Assembly: GCA_024277285.1 (NCBI GenBank)
Contig: JAJRVM010000358.1
Span: 1 to 24,013, forward strand
Length of the DNA stretch: 24,013 bases
Source of the DNA: Planctomycetota bacterium
GTDB lineage: Bacteria; Planctomycetota; Planctomycetia; Pirellulales; Pirellulaceae
Direction: 5' to 3'
This document shows positions 7,816 to 16,553 of this stretch, in pieces. A model generated the notes under the pieces. The model ran no database searches. It was given only the letters and a program-made list of their open reading frames with translations, and was not told the DNA's origin. The position numbers and the translations under genes were made by a program. How positions within the stretch are numbered: position 1 is the first letter of the stretch; each line of letters starts with the position of its first letter.

Positions 7816-9951
7816 ATGTTCCGCCGCCCAACAAAGAGAATTCCCCAAACGAATTCGTCCCCCCGGCGTCAACGCCGTCTGTCCGTCGAGCCCTTGGAAT
7901 CACGTTTGATGCTCAGCGCCGATGGCTTGGCCTGGGGCCTGGCCTGGGCCGGTGCATCGGAGTTGACGATCAGCTTCGTGCCGGACGGCACCGACGTTGC
8001 CGGCCGACCGAGTTCACTCTATGCCGAGCTCCAAACGCCTGCGACACGAGGTTGGCAGGAAGCGATCGTGAACGCCTTTGAAACTTGGACGCCCTACGCA
8101 TCCACGAACGTTGCCGTGGTAAGTGACAACGGCGATCCACTCGGAACACCTGGACCGAGCATCGGTGACGCGCGATTCGGCGACGTACGCGTAGCGGCCA
8201 TTCCATTGGCTGCCGATGTCATTGCCATGTCCGTACCGCAGAGCGAACTCGCATCAGGGACCTGGGCGGGCGACATTGTGATCAACTCGCAATACGATTT
8301 CGCGAACGTCGACGAGCTGTTCGCGGTTGCCGTCCATGAAGCGGGACACGTGCTGGGCCTGAGACACAGCAACAACCCGAACTCGCCGATGTTCATCCAC
8401 GGTATCCCCGACGTAACCGTGCCCCAAGCCGAAGACATTTCGCTGCTGCGCAGCGTCTCGGGACTGACCATCGGCGATACGGAAACCACACGGACTGACG
8501 ACGATAGCCACTCGGATGATGATGAAGACGTCCACGACACCGACAAAAAACAGGACGAGGAAGACGATCGTGACGCCGAAGACCGACAGGAAGCGGAAGA
8601 AGCTCGCAATGCCAACGAGGACCGGGAAGAGGAACGAGAAGCTGACGAAGAGCGCGAATCCGGTGCGGACCGCGGCACGGACCGCGATGAGGACGAAGAT
8701 CAAGACGAAGAAGAAAAGGAGGAGGAGCGTGAGGCATTTGCGGCACGTGCGGCAAGCAGGATAGACGCGGAACAAAACGAGCAGGCGAAAGAGGAATACC
8801 GCAGCACGCGTAGACGCGAACCGGCGGAGACACGTCAATGGCACTTCAGCGACGACGGCGAAGGAGAGAGCAAGGCGGAAGCAAATGACGATGCAGACGC
8901 CGACGAGGAGGAGATCGTGACCATCTTGCAAAGGCGCTCGAGGACCGAAGGCCCCAGCCAAGAAGAAGTCGCCCGTCAATACTCGTACTCCAGCACACGG
9001 CTTGGCAACGATCGGACCGGAGTCGCGACCATCTCTGCCGACGCGAATCGTCCGTTCCACTACGACGCGACCGGCTTTATTCGATCGGGCCGTGACATCA
9101 ACACGTTTCGACTGAGGCCGAGCGACGTGGCCGATGGCGAACTGGAGACCCTTACCGTCACCGTACGTTCGACCGATCCCAACGGCCTGATTCCGCGTGT
9201 GGAAGTGTTGTCCGAACAAGGTATCGCATTACCAACCGAAGTCCTTGCTAACGCCGATGGGACATTGGTCGTGCAGATCCGGGGTGTCGATCCCGCGTAC
9301 GGGCACTTGGTGCGCGTCATGGCAGCCAGTGTGTCGGCGCCATTTCAAACGGGTGCGTACCAAATGGAGGCCCAGTTCGTAAGTCAGCCAACGATGTTGG
9401 ATCCGTTGTTCACCGAAACGCTGCGTGCCGCGAACCCTGCGATCGAAAACTCGTTCCGCGTTGCGGAAACGACACTGGCACAATTGGTTTTGACGGTTGA
9501 TGCCGTGGCCGCCATGGCCCCGGTGGCGATGTGGACCATCATTTACGATGCCGAAGGCAATTTGGTCCAACGCATCGCGGCACCTGGCGGCGAGACGCGT
9601 TCGAGCGGTACATTGCTGCTGGCGCCCGGCGATTACCGTGTCGAGTTTCACGCAGCTCGAACTGACGGTGGGCAATTGCCCGAAATCCAATTCACGCTTT
9701 CCAGCAAGCCCATTTCATTGCCCATCGGCCCAACGATCCAAGATCCAACACAGACTCCCATCCTGCCACCCACCAACAGCACGCCTGGCCCGGAATATTG
9801 GAACCCCAACGACCTTATCGTGACCGATCCCATCATCTTCCCCACTCCCGCAAGAACGTCGCGGCCCACGACCCCGACCAACGTTGATCGCCCCTGGTAC
9901 GACCGCGCTTGGTGGTACTGGGAGCAACCGGCTTTGGTGATCCTGCGCTAG
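7816..9951 (+). CDS. LEPR-XLL secreted matrixin-like metalloprotease with long charged linker
   Basis: This 711-aa protein starts at ATG 7816 with GAGAGG 5 nt upstream. Residues 1-40 carry the planctomycete LEPR-XLL motif (RRLSVEPLESRLMLSAD), thought to mark surface or exported giant proteins. Residues about 48-215 are a matrixin-like catalytic domain, with the metzincin zinc signature HEAGHVLGLRH at 174-184 (His174, His178, His184; Glu175 catalytic). The usual Met-turn could be SPMF (190-193). Residues about 222-365 are an extreme Asp/Glu/Arg/Lys-rich tract, probably an extended or calcium-binding linker. Residues about 385-500 and 510-690 look like beta-sandwich domains of the pre-peptidase C-terminal kind (DINTFRLRPSD). 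The C-terminal segment is proline-rich and ends in aromatic residues. It is probably an extracellular protease; the substrate is unknown. Confidence 0.88.
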   Translation: MFRRPTKRIPQTNSSPRRQRRLSVEPLESRLMLSADGLAWGLAWAGASELTISFVPDGTDVAGRPSSLYAELQTPATRGWQEAIVNAFETWTPYASTNVAVVSDNGDPLGTPGPSIGDARFGDVRVAAIPLAADVIAMSVPQSELASGTWAGDIVINSQYDFANVDELFAVAVHEAGHVLGLRHSNNPNSPMFIHGIPDVTVPQAEDISLLRSVSGLTIGDTETTRTDDDSHSDDDEDVHDTDKKQDEEDDRDAEDRQEAEEARNANEDREEEREADEERESGADRGTDRDEDEDQDEEEKEEEREAFAARAASRIDAEQNEQAKEEYRSTRRREPAETRQWHFSDDGEGESKAEANDDADADEEEIVTILQRRSRTEGPSQEEVARQYSYSSTRLGNDRTGVATISADANRPFHYDATGFIRSGRDINTFRLRPSDVADGELETLTVTVRSTDPNGLIPRVEVLSEQGIALPTEVLANADGTLVVQIRGVDPAYGHLVRVMAASVSAPFQTGAYQMEAQFVSQPTMLDPLFTETLRAANPAIENSFRVAETTLAQLVLTVDAVAAMAPVAMWTIIYDAEGNLVQRIAAPGGETRSSGTLLLAPGDYRVEFHAARTDGGQLPEIQFTLSSKPISLPIGPTIQDPTQTPILPPTNSTPGPEYWNPNDLIVTDPIIFPTPARTSRPTTPTNVDRPWYDRAWWYWEQPALVILR

Positions 9952-10252
9952 TGTGTATCGGGCGCACCACGATGCGGTGGATGGCATTCCAGCCGCTGGT
10001 GACCGCTGCCCGACGCTAATCCCGAAGAGCCCTCCACCGGGCTTGTCCCGGTCGGAGGCACGACTGGTCAGCTACCAACACAACGCGCCCATGATCTTTG
10101 CGGCGCTCGAACTACGCAACCGTTCCAGTGGCCCAATCGCACCCACATCACGAACGTGTTGTGCCAGCCTCTCCAGCGCGTTCTAATGGCAGGCATCGTG
10201 AACGCGCGCTACCGCCCGCTGCCAAGACGCACCTCTCGCTGGAGATTACACG
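9952..10252. other. 301-bp spacer with one dispersed repeat copy
   Basis: The only structure seen is the REP-like element at 10012-10077. The last 12 bases carry GGAG (10241-10244), the ribosome binding site of the following peptidase gene. Confidence 0.5.
10012..10077 (+). repeat. Dispersed palindromic (REP-like) element, copy 2
   Basis: The element starts GACGCTAATCCCG and ends CACGACTGGTCAGCTACCA, with the central foldback CCTCCACCGGG-CTTGT-CCCGGTCGGAGG. It is closest to copy 1 (148-214) at both ends and to copy 3 (18199-18260, opposite strand) in the stem. Confidence 0.8.
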
Positions 10253-11707
10253 ATGGCACACTGTCCTTCCTGGATCGTGACGCTCCTGATTGCATCCACT
10301 GCCTGGGCCCTGCTGGGCGCGCATGGGAATACGGCCGCGGCACAATCGATTGCCGCTGGCACAGCACCGCATGATGCGCTCAAGACCATTACCGACGCCG
10401 AGCTGTTCGACCATGTGAAGTTCCTGGCCGACGATGCTCGCGAGGGCCGCGAAGCGGGCAAGGCCGGTGGCAAGTCAGCTGGCGACTATTTGCTTGAGCA
10501 GATCCAAGAACTGGGACTCAAACCGGGTGGACCCAACAACCAATACGTGCAGTCATTTCGCGGTGAGATGCGCAACATCCTGGCCATCCTTCCCGGCAGC
10601 GACCCAGAGCTGGCCAAGGAAACCGTCGTCATTGGCGCGCATTATGACCACGTCGGTTTCGGCCGGCGCAGAATGGGGACACCCAATGCCAAGGTCTACA
10701 ATGGCGCGAACGACAATGCCAGCGGCACGGCGGGTGTACTGGAAATCGCCGAGGCGATGGCGCAACTGCCTCAAACCCCACGGCGAAGCATCCTGTTTGC
10801 ATTCTGGGACGGCGAGGAAAAGGGGCTACTCGGTTCACGCCACTTCGTCCAGAACCCCACGGTCGATCTCGATCGCATCGTGTTCGCGATCGCTTTGGAC
10901 ATGATCGGGCGTATCGAGGACAATCATTTTGTACTCTGGGGCACCGGCACTGCGGTCGGCCTGCGTAAGCTGGTGGCGCGTAACAATGCGGTCTCTGACC
11001 TCGACCTGGAGTTCCGCGTCTTCAACTTGGTCCTGTCAGACCATCAACCATTCTTCGTAAAAGATATCCCCGTACTGCTCCCCTCCTCCGGCCTCTTCCC
11101 GGAACTCCACCGCCCCACGGATGACGTGGAACGCATCAATGCTGACGGCATGCGCCGCGCTTCGCAGCTGATCTGCAGCTTGGTCTACGACCTGGCAAAT
11201 CGAGCCGATCGCATGGAGTTTGCCGAAGTGTCCAAGTCCGAGGTCTCGCGTAGTCCTAGCCGTACGGCGACTCCCCCGACTCCCCACAGTAGTGATCCGG
11301 CGTTTAAGTTCGGCTTCACTTGTCAGCGTGCGCCGCGTGAACCTGCCGCGATCATCGTCGTGCGCGTGGCGGCCGACACTCCCGCCGCGATGGCCGGCTT
11401 GCAAACCGGCGACCGCATATACCGCATCGGCAAGACGAGCGTCGCTGAACTTGACCTCGCTTCAAGCATCCTGGCCGATGCAAGCAAGCCAGTCTCCCTG
11501 GCGGTCGAACATCGTGGCAGACTTCGCACCATTACACTCGACCCGCATGCTGGCACGCCGCGAGCTCCTCGCCCCTTTGAACCAAGGAGCGTCACGCACG
11601 CGTGGTCCAAGACGCAACCCAAGCGTCCTGCCAACGGCTGTGAACGCGTGCGAAACGTGGCAGCGAGCGTTCTGAAATCTTGCGTTCGCAGGCCCCATGG
11701 TCTCTAA
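10253..11707 (+). CDS. Exported M28-family zinc aminopeptidase with PDZ domain
   Basis: This 484-aa protein has a signal peptide at about 1-31 (ending NTAAAQ) and starts at ATG 10253 with GGAG 8 nt upstream. The M28 catalytic domain covers about 45-318. Expected two-zinc ligands and catalytic residues are visible: GAHYDH (His130), GANDNASGTA (Asp154), WDGEE (Glu188/Glu189, base and ligand), ALDMIGR (Asp216) and ELHRPTDD (His286). A linker rich in Ser, Pro and Thr (about 327-348) leads to a PDZ domain (about 351-430, AGLQTGDRIYRIGKTSV). The last 50 residues are basic and without a domain. Family knowledge predicts removal of N-terminal residues from peptides outside the cytoplasm; the PDZ may bind substrate ends or partners. 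It stands alone, with spacers on both sides. Confidence 0.93.
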   Translation: MAHCPSWIVTLLIASTAWALLGAHGNTAAAQSIAAGTAPHDALKTITDAELFDHVKFLADDAREGREAGKAGGKSAGDYLLEQIQELGLKPGGPNNQYVQSFRGEMRNILAILPGSDPELAKETVVIGAHYDHVGFGRRRMGTPNAKVYNGANDNASGTAGVLEIAEAMAQLPQTPRRSILFAFWDGEEKGLLGSRHFVQNPTVDLDRIVFAIALDMIGRIEDNHFVLWGTGTAVGLRKLVARNNAVSDLDLEFRVFNLVLSDHQPFFVKDIPVLLPSSGLFPELHRPTDDVERINADGMRRASQLICSLVYDLANRADRMEFAEVSKSEVSRSPSRTATPPTPHSSDPAFKFGFTCQRAPREPAAIIVVRVAADTPAAMAGLQTGDRIYRIGKTSVAELDLASSILADASKPVSLAVEHRGRLRTITLDPHAGTPRAPRPFEPRSVTHAWSKTQPKRPANGCERVRNVAASVLKSCVRRPHGL

Positions 11708-11857
11708 TGAACGCGTGTAATTTCCATTTCTGAGCTATTCGCGTCTTGGTTCAGACACCCGTCGCCGTCTACGGATTGTTCACGTTTGGCAGCGGATCGA
11801 ACCGCGAACGACCTTGGTCTACAAGTTCTCATCCTGCTCCCCTTTCGGAGATGTCTC

Positions 11858-12433
11858 GTGAAACGCTTTCTCGCTGCGACCCTATTGACGCTACTGCTTC
11901 CCTGGATCGCTGCGGCTCAAGAAGAAACTCCGCAGCCCCAGCAGCGACCAGCCAACTATGACCATTTGCAGATTCTCGAACCCTTTCTAGGCCAATGGGT
12001 TTACGAAGGGCCTGCGAAACGAACCGTTCCCGGGTTACTGAAAGAGGGCAGGCAAATGCGTGTCGAGATGGCCTATCGGTGGGTGGTCAACAAGAACGCA
12101 CTTATCCTGACCATTTCAATCCAGCCGAAAGGCGAGAAGGAGTTTAAAATCGTCGAGATGGTCGGCTGGGACGTGAAACGCCAGATGATCGTAAGCGGTG
12201 CGTTCAACACTGCCGGTGGGATGTCGTACGGACGGTGGTCGGTCGACGAAAACCGACTTCTGATCAAGACGCGTGACGTCGCGGATGATGGCACCGAATC
12301 GAGTGCAACCATCGTTCACGAATTGCACGACACCGACAAACTGACTTGGAGCGAAACCAACCGTTTAGTCGATGGCAAGAAACGCCCCGACAGCCCGGCA
12401 TACGAATTCACGCGCGTGAAGAAAATGCAATAA
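11858..12433 (+). CDS. Small exported protein, DUF1579-like (lipocalin-type) fold
   Basis: GTG at 11858 is chosen because GGAG lies 7 nt upstream and translation then begins directly with a signal peptide (MKRFLAATLLTLLLPWIAAAQ); an upstream TTG in frame would place it internally. The mature part, about 170 aa, starts with a Gln/Pro/Glu-rich segment and then a beta-rich domain: FLGQWVYEG, MAYRWVVNKNALIL, IVEMVGWDVKRQMIVSGAF, YGRWSVDENRLLIK. This pattern of heat-stable small barrels with FLGxW near the start resembles DUF1579-type proteins. No catalytic residues are evident. The function is unknown. Confidence 0.8.
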   Translation: MKRFLAATLLTLLLPWIAAAQEETPQPQQRPANYDHLQILEPFLGQWVYEGPAKRTVPGLLKEGRQMRVEMAYRWVVNKNALILTISIQPKGEKEFKIVEMVGWDVKRQMIVSGAFNTAGGMSYGRWSVDENRLLIKTRDVADDGTESSATIVHELHDTDKLTWSETNRLVDGKKRPDSPAYEFTRVKKMQ

Positions 12434-13037
12434 GCACGCAATACGGTGCCGCACCACGATAGAACTTGCCACACACTTGCACCGTTGGTAATGCATTCGC
12501 CATCGGCGGTTGGCTTGCACGGAGGTCCTGCTGTGTTGCGAGTCGCCCCGAACCTCCCTGTGCGGTTGGTGTGGGAGATCGTTGGGCAAGTCCGCAGGCA
12601 CCGCGCGCGGTTGGCCCGTCGTATCCACCCAGGGGACGAGCCAATGAGCGTCTTCTCAAAATGACGCCGTTTCACGGAAACCGAATTCGGACCCTGCCAC
12701 CGGGGCGCTCGCCCCATGAATTGCACGTCTTGTGGCCGAAAACCAGTTTTCTTGAAAAATCCTTATTTTTCGTGAGGGGTTTCTGGGCCCGTTGGTGATT
12801 TACCAACAGGGGATCTGTCTTATCCCACCGACCAGTTCGTGATCTGACATTCAGGATGCTCGCTTTGCAGCGCTGCCTGGTCGCGTGCGCGATCAGTCAG
12901 CGTACACAGTGTCACCGCCAGGGTGTCACCGCCAGGGTGTCGCCGGCATAGTGTCGCAATCCACGGGCTGTCCCTGCACTCGGGAAAACGCATTGGTCGG
13001 AACGCCACCACATTCGCGACGAAAGGGGAGCACCACC
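12434..13037. other. 604-bp spacer with short tandem repeat and hairpin, no credible gene
   Basis: Overlapping frames on both strands (to 136 codons) show no domain or ribosome binding site. Seen here are the palindrome GAAAAAT-CCTT-ATTTTTC (12754-12771) and a 14-bp tandem repeat at 12909-12950. A strong AAGGGGAG at 13021-13028 precedes the ATG at 13038. Confidence 0.5.
12909..12950 (+). repeat. 14-bp tandem repeat, two perfect units plus one degenerate
   Basis: GTGTCACCGCCAGG at 12909-12922 and 12923-12936, followed by GTGTCGCCGGCATA (12937-12950) and a further GTGTCGC. It lies outside any accepted gene. Confidence 0.8.
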
Positions 13038-14012
13038 ATGGAGTCATCGCCACAAATCATGCAACAGGACTGGGAATCGAGCCCACCGGCCCGCAAGGAA
13101 CCGCCGCCGGTACTCAGACACCGAGCCATCGCCTGCGGCTGGAAGACAGCTCCGCATGCGCGCCGACGGCGTGGCGAGTCAGAAGGTAATTTGGAGCCTG
13201 TCACACAACTACCGGCAGCGTTGCCCAATCGCGAAGACTCCTGCATGTCAACCAGGTCTTGGGACAGGTTCTTAGTTCGCGCTGTGTGCATCCTTGCAGC
13301 ATGCTTCGCGTGCACCGAACTGGCCAGCCCCAAACCATGTCTGGCTCAGAAGCCTTCCACCCCGACGAATCAAACTCCCTCGGCCAAGAGGGTTCTGTTG
13401 GATTTATCCAAGAAAGAGACGTTTATACTGCTCGCGACCCGCGCCAACCCGCGCAATGTCATGGTCTGCGACGTCGAAATCGACAACCTGCCTACCGAAC
13501 ACCGGTTTGTCCCCGCATCGGTAACCGCGCGATTCGGCCATCCGTTGGACATCGAACTGAAGGAACCAGACAACGTCCGGATCCGGCTGGCGATCGTCAA
13601 ACGCGGCAAACAGCTGGCGTTGAAGATATCGCCCCAAGTGGTGCTCAGCCAGAACAATGTTGTCGATCTGACAAAGGACCGGATTGCCCGCACCCAGCGC
13701 ACGATGCACCGCCGCCTAAGGGACTTAAACCGGCAACTGATCGCGATGTCGCGCGAACGGCGCGCGCTCAATCTCTGGCTCATCACGCCTGGCAACAAGG
13801 CCTTGGAGTCGGTCGAGACGGCTCACATGCGCATGAAGATCTTGGACCAAGCGATCCGCGAGAAGCGGCGCCAGATACCGATGGCCGGAAAAGCATGCCT
13901 CGCTCTGGCGCAAGCAGGCAAGTTTGTCAAGAAGTTGCACAAGAACGTCGAGATCCAGTACTCCATCACGGTCGTCGGCGCTCAAGTTGCACGACGCCAA
14001 GGCGGCGACTAG
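13038..14012 (+). CDS. Exported coiled-coil protein of unknown function
   Basis: Two starts compete. ATG 13038 has a strong AAGGGGAG about 9 nt upstream and gives 324 aa, but puts 69 residues before the signal sequence. ATG 13245 gives 255 aa starting directly with a normal signal peptide (MSTRSWDRFLVRAVCILAAC, cleavage near CLAQ) but has only a weak GAAG. The mature domain begins after about residue 105 of the long form with a beta-rich segment (VMVCDVEIDNLPTEHRFVPA, then a DIELKEPDNVRIRLAIVKRG stretch). It continues with a helical, strongly basic coiled coil (about 225-300) and ends in a short beta segment (EIQYSITVVGA). No family is recognised. The long leader, if translated, would be unusual for Sec export. 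Confidence 0.7.
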   Translation: MESSPQIMQQDWESSPPARKEPPPVLRHRAIACGWKTAPHARRRRGESEGNLEPVTQLPAALPNREDSCMSTRSWDRFLVRAVCILAACFACTELASPKPCLAQKPSTPTNQTPSAKRVLLDLSKKETFILLATRANPRNVMVCDVEIDNLPTEHRFVPASVTARFGHPLDIELKEPDNVRIRLAIVKRGKQLALKISPQVVLSQNNVVDLTKDRIARTQRTMHRRLRDLNRQLIAMSRERRALNLWLITPGNKALESVETAHMRMKILDQAIREKRRQIPMAGKACLALAQAGKFVKKLHKNVEIQYSITVVGAQVARRQGGD

Positions 14013-14330
14013 ACTGAGAATCTGCCACAAACCTGAACGAGCTCAAGCCGACAGCGAACAAATCGGGAATCGTTCACAGCTTCGACAAAGGTTGTGCCAG
14101 CCATCAGGGCTCTTTTCCGCGTGGCTGTCGCAACGGTCGTAGCCGCGTTCGAGGGAACGATCGTGAACCGCCACCATTGCCGCATGGCGAACAGGTTGTG
14201 CGAAACGTCCCTGCCAGGTAATCGTAGACGATGGGTAGGGCATGCAAATACTCGGCGACGCCACGCGTCGAGGTGGTTATCGTGGCGCGCTTTTCGCGTC
14301 TGACGCACGTTTGCCGACAGGAGCCCTAGC
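14013..14330. other. 318-bp spacer, nothing recognised
   Basis: No repeat copy, domain-bearing frame or terminator was found. The last bases carry AGGAG (14319-14323), the ribosome binding site of the next gene. Confidence 0.45.
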
Positions 14331-15695
14331 TTGAACGATCCACTTCGCACCGTGCCGCGACGCCGCCGCAATCCCACAGCCAATGCCAAGGAGGCGCGAC
14401 CGTGGCATCGGGTTGTCGTCGCAGCCCGTTCGCTGGCTTGCCGTTCGCTGGGTCGCCAATCATTGGGTGGCAAGCTGGCATGCTTACTGGCCCTTGTCGC
14501 GGTGGTAGGCAGTGGGCTGTTTGCCGAGCGTGTCATGGGCCAGCGAGCTGGCGCCCTGGAAACGGCTCGACAACGCATGGTTCAAGCGGAAGTAATGGGA
14601 CGCGGCATCAAGGACCCTCGCGTCATCAAGGCGATGGGTGAGGTACCACGTCATTTGTTCATACCGGCAAATCAGCGAAAATTCGCTTACAACGACGCCG
14701 CGTTGCCACTCGGGCACGGCCAAACGATCACCTCCCCGTTCGTGGTCGCTTTCATGACGGAACAGCTAGACCCCAAGCCCACCGACCGTGTCCTGGAAAT
14801 TGGAACCGGGAGCGGCTACCAAGCGTCGGTACTCAGTCGCGTCGTAGCCGATGTCTATTCGATTGAGATTGTAGAGCCGCTTGGCGAACGTGCTGCACGA
14901 ACGATCAAGCAATTGCGATACAACAACGTGCACACCAAGATCGGTGATGGGTACAAAGGCTGGCCTGAATACGCCCCGTTCGACAAGATCATCGTCACTT
15001 GCTCGCCCGAAAAAGTTCCTCCGGCACTGGTCGACCAACTGAAGGAAGGAGGCCGCCTGATCGTGCCGCTGGGCGAACGTTTCCAGCAGTCGCTCTTCCT
15101 GTTTCGCAAGCTGAACGGAAAACTACAACGAGAGAAACTGGAAGCGACTTTCTTCGTACCCATGACCGGGCAAGCGGAAGCACTGAGGATAACGAAGGAC
15201 GATTCGGGACACCCGTCGATTGTTAACGGCGGCTTTGAACAAGCGACCGCCGACGGCGAACCGACCGGTTGGTTTTATGTTCGGCAAGCGAAAGTCATCC
15301 GTGACCCTTCCGCCCCTGAAGGCCAGCAAGTACTCGTCTTGACCAACAATTCGGTTGGCCAGAATTGTCACGTCATCCAGGCGTTTGGTGTCGACGGTCG
15401 CGTGGTCAAGAGCGTTGAGTTATCGGTGCGTGCCCGCCTGCAAGGCATCCGCCGCGCAGGCGGAAAAGACTCGCTACCATACGTTGAAATCACGTTCTAT
15501 GACGAGAATCGCGGAGCGATCCGACGTGGCGGAGTCGGACCATGGGAACAGGATTCGCGTTGGTCTCGATACCATGCAGAGATCCCCGTGCCGGGCCGAG
15601 CGAGATTGGCCACCGTCGTTATCGGCATGTTCGGTGCCACCGGTCAGGTCATGATCGACCAACTGTCGATTCGCGGTGTCGTGAAAGCTCCCTGA
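14331..15695 (+). CDS. pcm: Exported protein-L-isoaspartate O-methyltransferase homologue with C-terminal beta-sandwich domain
   Basis: The start is TTG 14331, supported by AGGAG 7 nt upstream. This 454-aa protein has a basic N-terminal stretch, then a hydrophobic segment at about 48-65 ending AERVMGQ, a signal peptide or anchor. Residues about 75-285 are a Pcm-type methyltransferase: VPRHLFIP, HGQTITSPFVVAFM (active-site segment), SAM motif I RVLEIGTGSGYQ (153-164), YNNVHTKIGDGYKGW, and VPPALVDQLKEGGRLIVPLG. The family repairs isoaspartyl residues using S-adenosylmethionine. Residues about 296-454 form an extra domain resembling a carbohydrate-binding jelly roll (VNGGFEQ, GWFYV, MIDQLSI), about twice the normal Pcm length in total. 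Export is odd for a SAM enzyme: either the protein is anchored facing the cytoplasm or it has another role. Confidence 0.88.
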   Translation: MNDPLRTVPRRRRNPTANAKEARPWHRVVVAARSLACRSLGRQSLGGKLACLLALVAVVGSGLFAERVMGQRAGALETARQRMVQAEVMGRGIKDPRVIKAMGEVPRHLFIPANQRKFAYNDAALPLGHGQTITSPFVVAFMTEQLDPKPTDRVLEIGTGSGYQASVLSRVVADVYSIEIVEPLGERAARTIKQLRYNNVHTKIGDGYKGWPEYAPFDKIIVTCSPEKVPPALVDQLKEGGRLIVPLGERFQQSLFLFRKLNGKLQREKLEATFFVPMTGQAEALRITKDDSGHPSIVNGGFEQATADGEPTGWFYVRQAKVIRDPSAPEGQQVLVLTNNSVGQNCHVIQAFGVDGRVVKSVELSVRARLQGIRRAGGKDSLPYVEITFYDENRGAIRRGGVGPWEQDSRWSRYHAEIPVPGRARLATVVIGMFGATGQVMIDQLSIRGVVKAP

Positions 15696-15719
15696 CATCT
15701 TGTCGAGATACAGCTGCGC

Positions 15720-15980
15720 GGGGTCAAACCCTGTTCACTGTTTATGCGTGTCGGTCGAGCGGCTAGAAACCGGCTAGCCGGTTCGCACTGCGTGCAGTGA
15801 GCGACGGTGTGATGGTTGAGCGGTTGGTAGTGCGAGATCGATCGAGGTGTAGAACGCGTTCGAGCATGCAGTGGCACCAACATTCCGTACGTTTTCTGAT
15901 TCCAAATACCCCACAAAGCCGCAAGCCGATGCCAACACGCAAACGCCAAGTTGAGCAGTGCGAAGTGTCAATCGAGCTGC
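15720..15980 (+). repeat. Composite intergenic repeat, copy B (permuted order)
   Basis: Block 1 at 15720-15762, block 3 at 15766-15877 and block 2 at 15882-15980 match the blocks of copy A (2050-2431), but blocks 2 and 3 are swapped. The perfect palindrome AACCGGCTAGCCGGTT is at 15768-15783. Confidence 0.8.
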
Positions 15981-16142
15981 GGATTTCGGAATTGTTTGGT
16001 CATTGGGTATTGCGTCATTCGTCATGGGCCGCCCCCCCGTTGAGCGACTGAGTGGTGCTGCCCCCCTAGTTTCCCGGAGGACCGGCAACTCCCAAGATGG
16101 GTGATTGCTATCCTCCCTCTAGTAGCTAGACTTAGAACTTGG

Positions 16143-16203
16143 CCTACCTGCTCAGGTAGGCGTCTTGTCCGAGAAGTCTTGTCCGAGAAGTCTTGTCCGA
16201 GAA
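16143..16203 (+). repeat. Hairpin followed by 14-bp triple tandem repeat
   Basis: CCTACCTG-CT-CAGGTAGG (16143-16160) is directly followed by three perfect units of GTCTTGTCCGAGAA at 16162-16175, 16176-16189 and 16190-16203. It lies about 350 bp ahead of the protease gene. No coding role. Confidence 0.85.
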
Positions 16204-16553
16204 AATGGGGCAGCGGTTTCTTCTCGATCGGGTGAGATGCATGATGCAGTGCCAAGCGGTTCGCAGAAACTCAGCAGAAGTTTCGCCAAACGCCTGCTTG
16301 GCACGCTGCGTTGCTTTCCAGAAAAACGCTTATTTTCGGCGATTCTGAAAGGCGAGTGAAAGTGGAATTTGATTAAGCTCACCCTACTCTTCTTTGCTGG
16401 CATTACCAGCCACTGATCTGCAACGTCTTTTTGCGACGGGATGAACACTTGGCTGGAGCTTGCCCTCTGCGGGTCTTCTGCATGCCGAGTGTGAATCGTT
16501 GCGTGCAAGGCGCGTCAGCAGGTGAAAGCGTAACGGATCGGAGATGATGGACC

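Larger units (their letters stand above)
15696..16553. other. 858-bp spacer: composite repeat, tandem repeat, no credible gene
   Basis: Contains composite repeat copy B (15720-15980), then a segment like ATTTCGGAATTGTTTGGTCA (15983-16002) whose reverse complement is partly matched at 248-283. Further on come a perfect hairpin CCTACCTG-CT-CAGGTAGG (16143-16160) and a 14-bp triple repeat (16162-16203). Near 16320-16340 a GAAAAACGCTTATTTTC motif resembles the palindrome at 12754. No frame is convincing. Confidence 0.55.

Noticed and set aside
8254..9219. A 321-codon frame on the - strand
   Set aside because: It is antisense to the LEPR-XLL protease; its Phe/Val/Leu-rich stretch is the mirror of the Asp/Glu-rich codons.
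12316..12798. Overlapping frames on both strands of 70-136 codons
   Set aside because: No ribosome binding site, no domain, and partly antisense to the 11858-12433 gene.
13259..14017. A 252-codon frame on the + strand
   Set aside because: It overlaps the exported coiled-coil protein in another frame and is rich in Arg, Gln and Pro without a domain.
16162..16203. Triple 14-bp repeat considered as a CRISPR array
   Set aside because: The units abut directly with no spacers and there are no cas genes.
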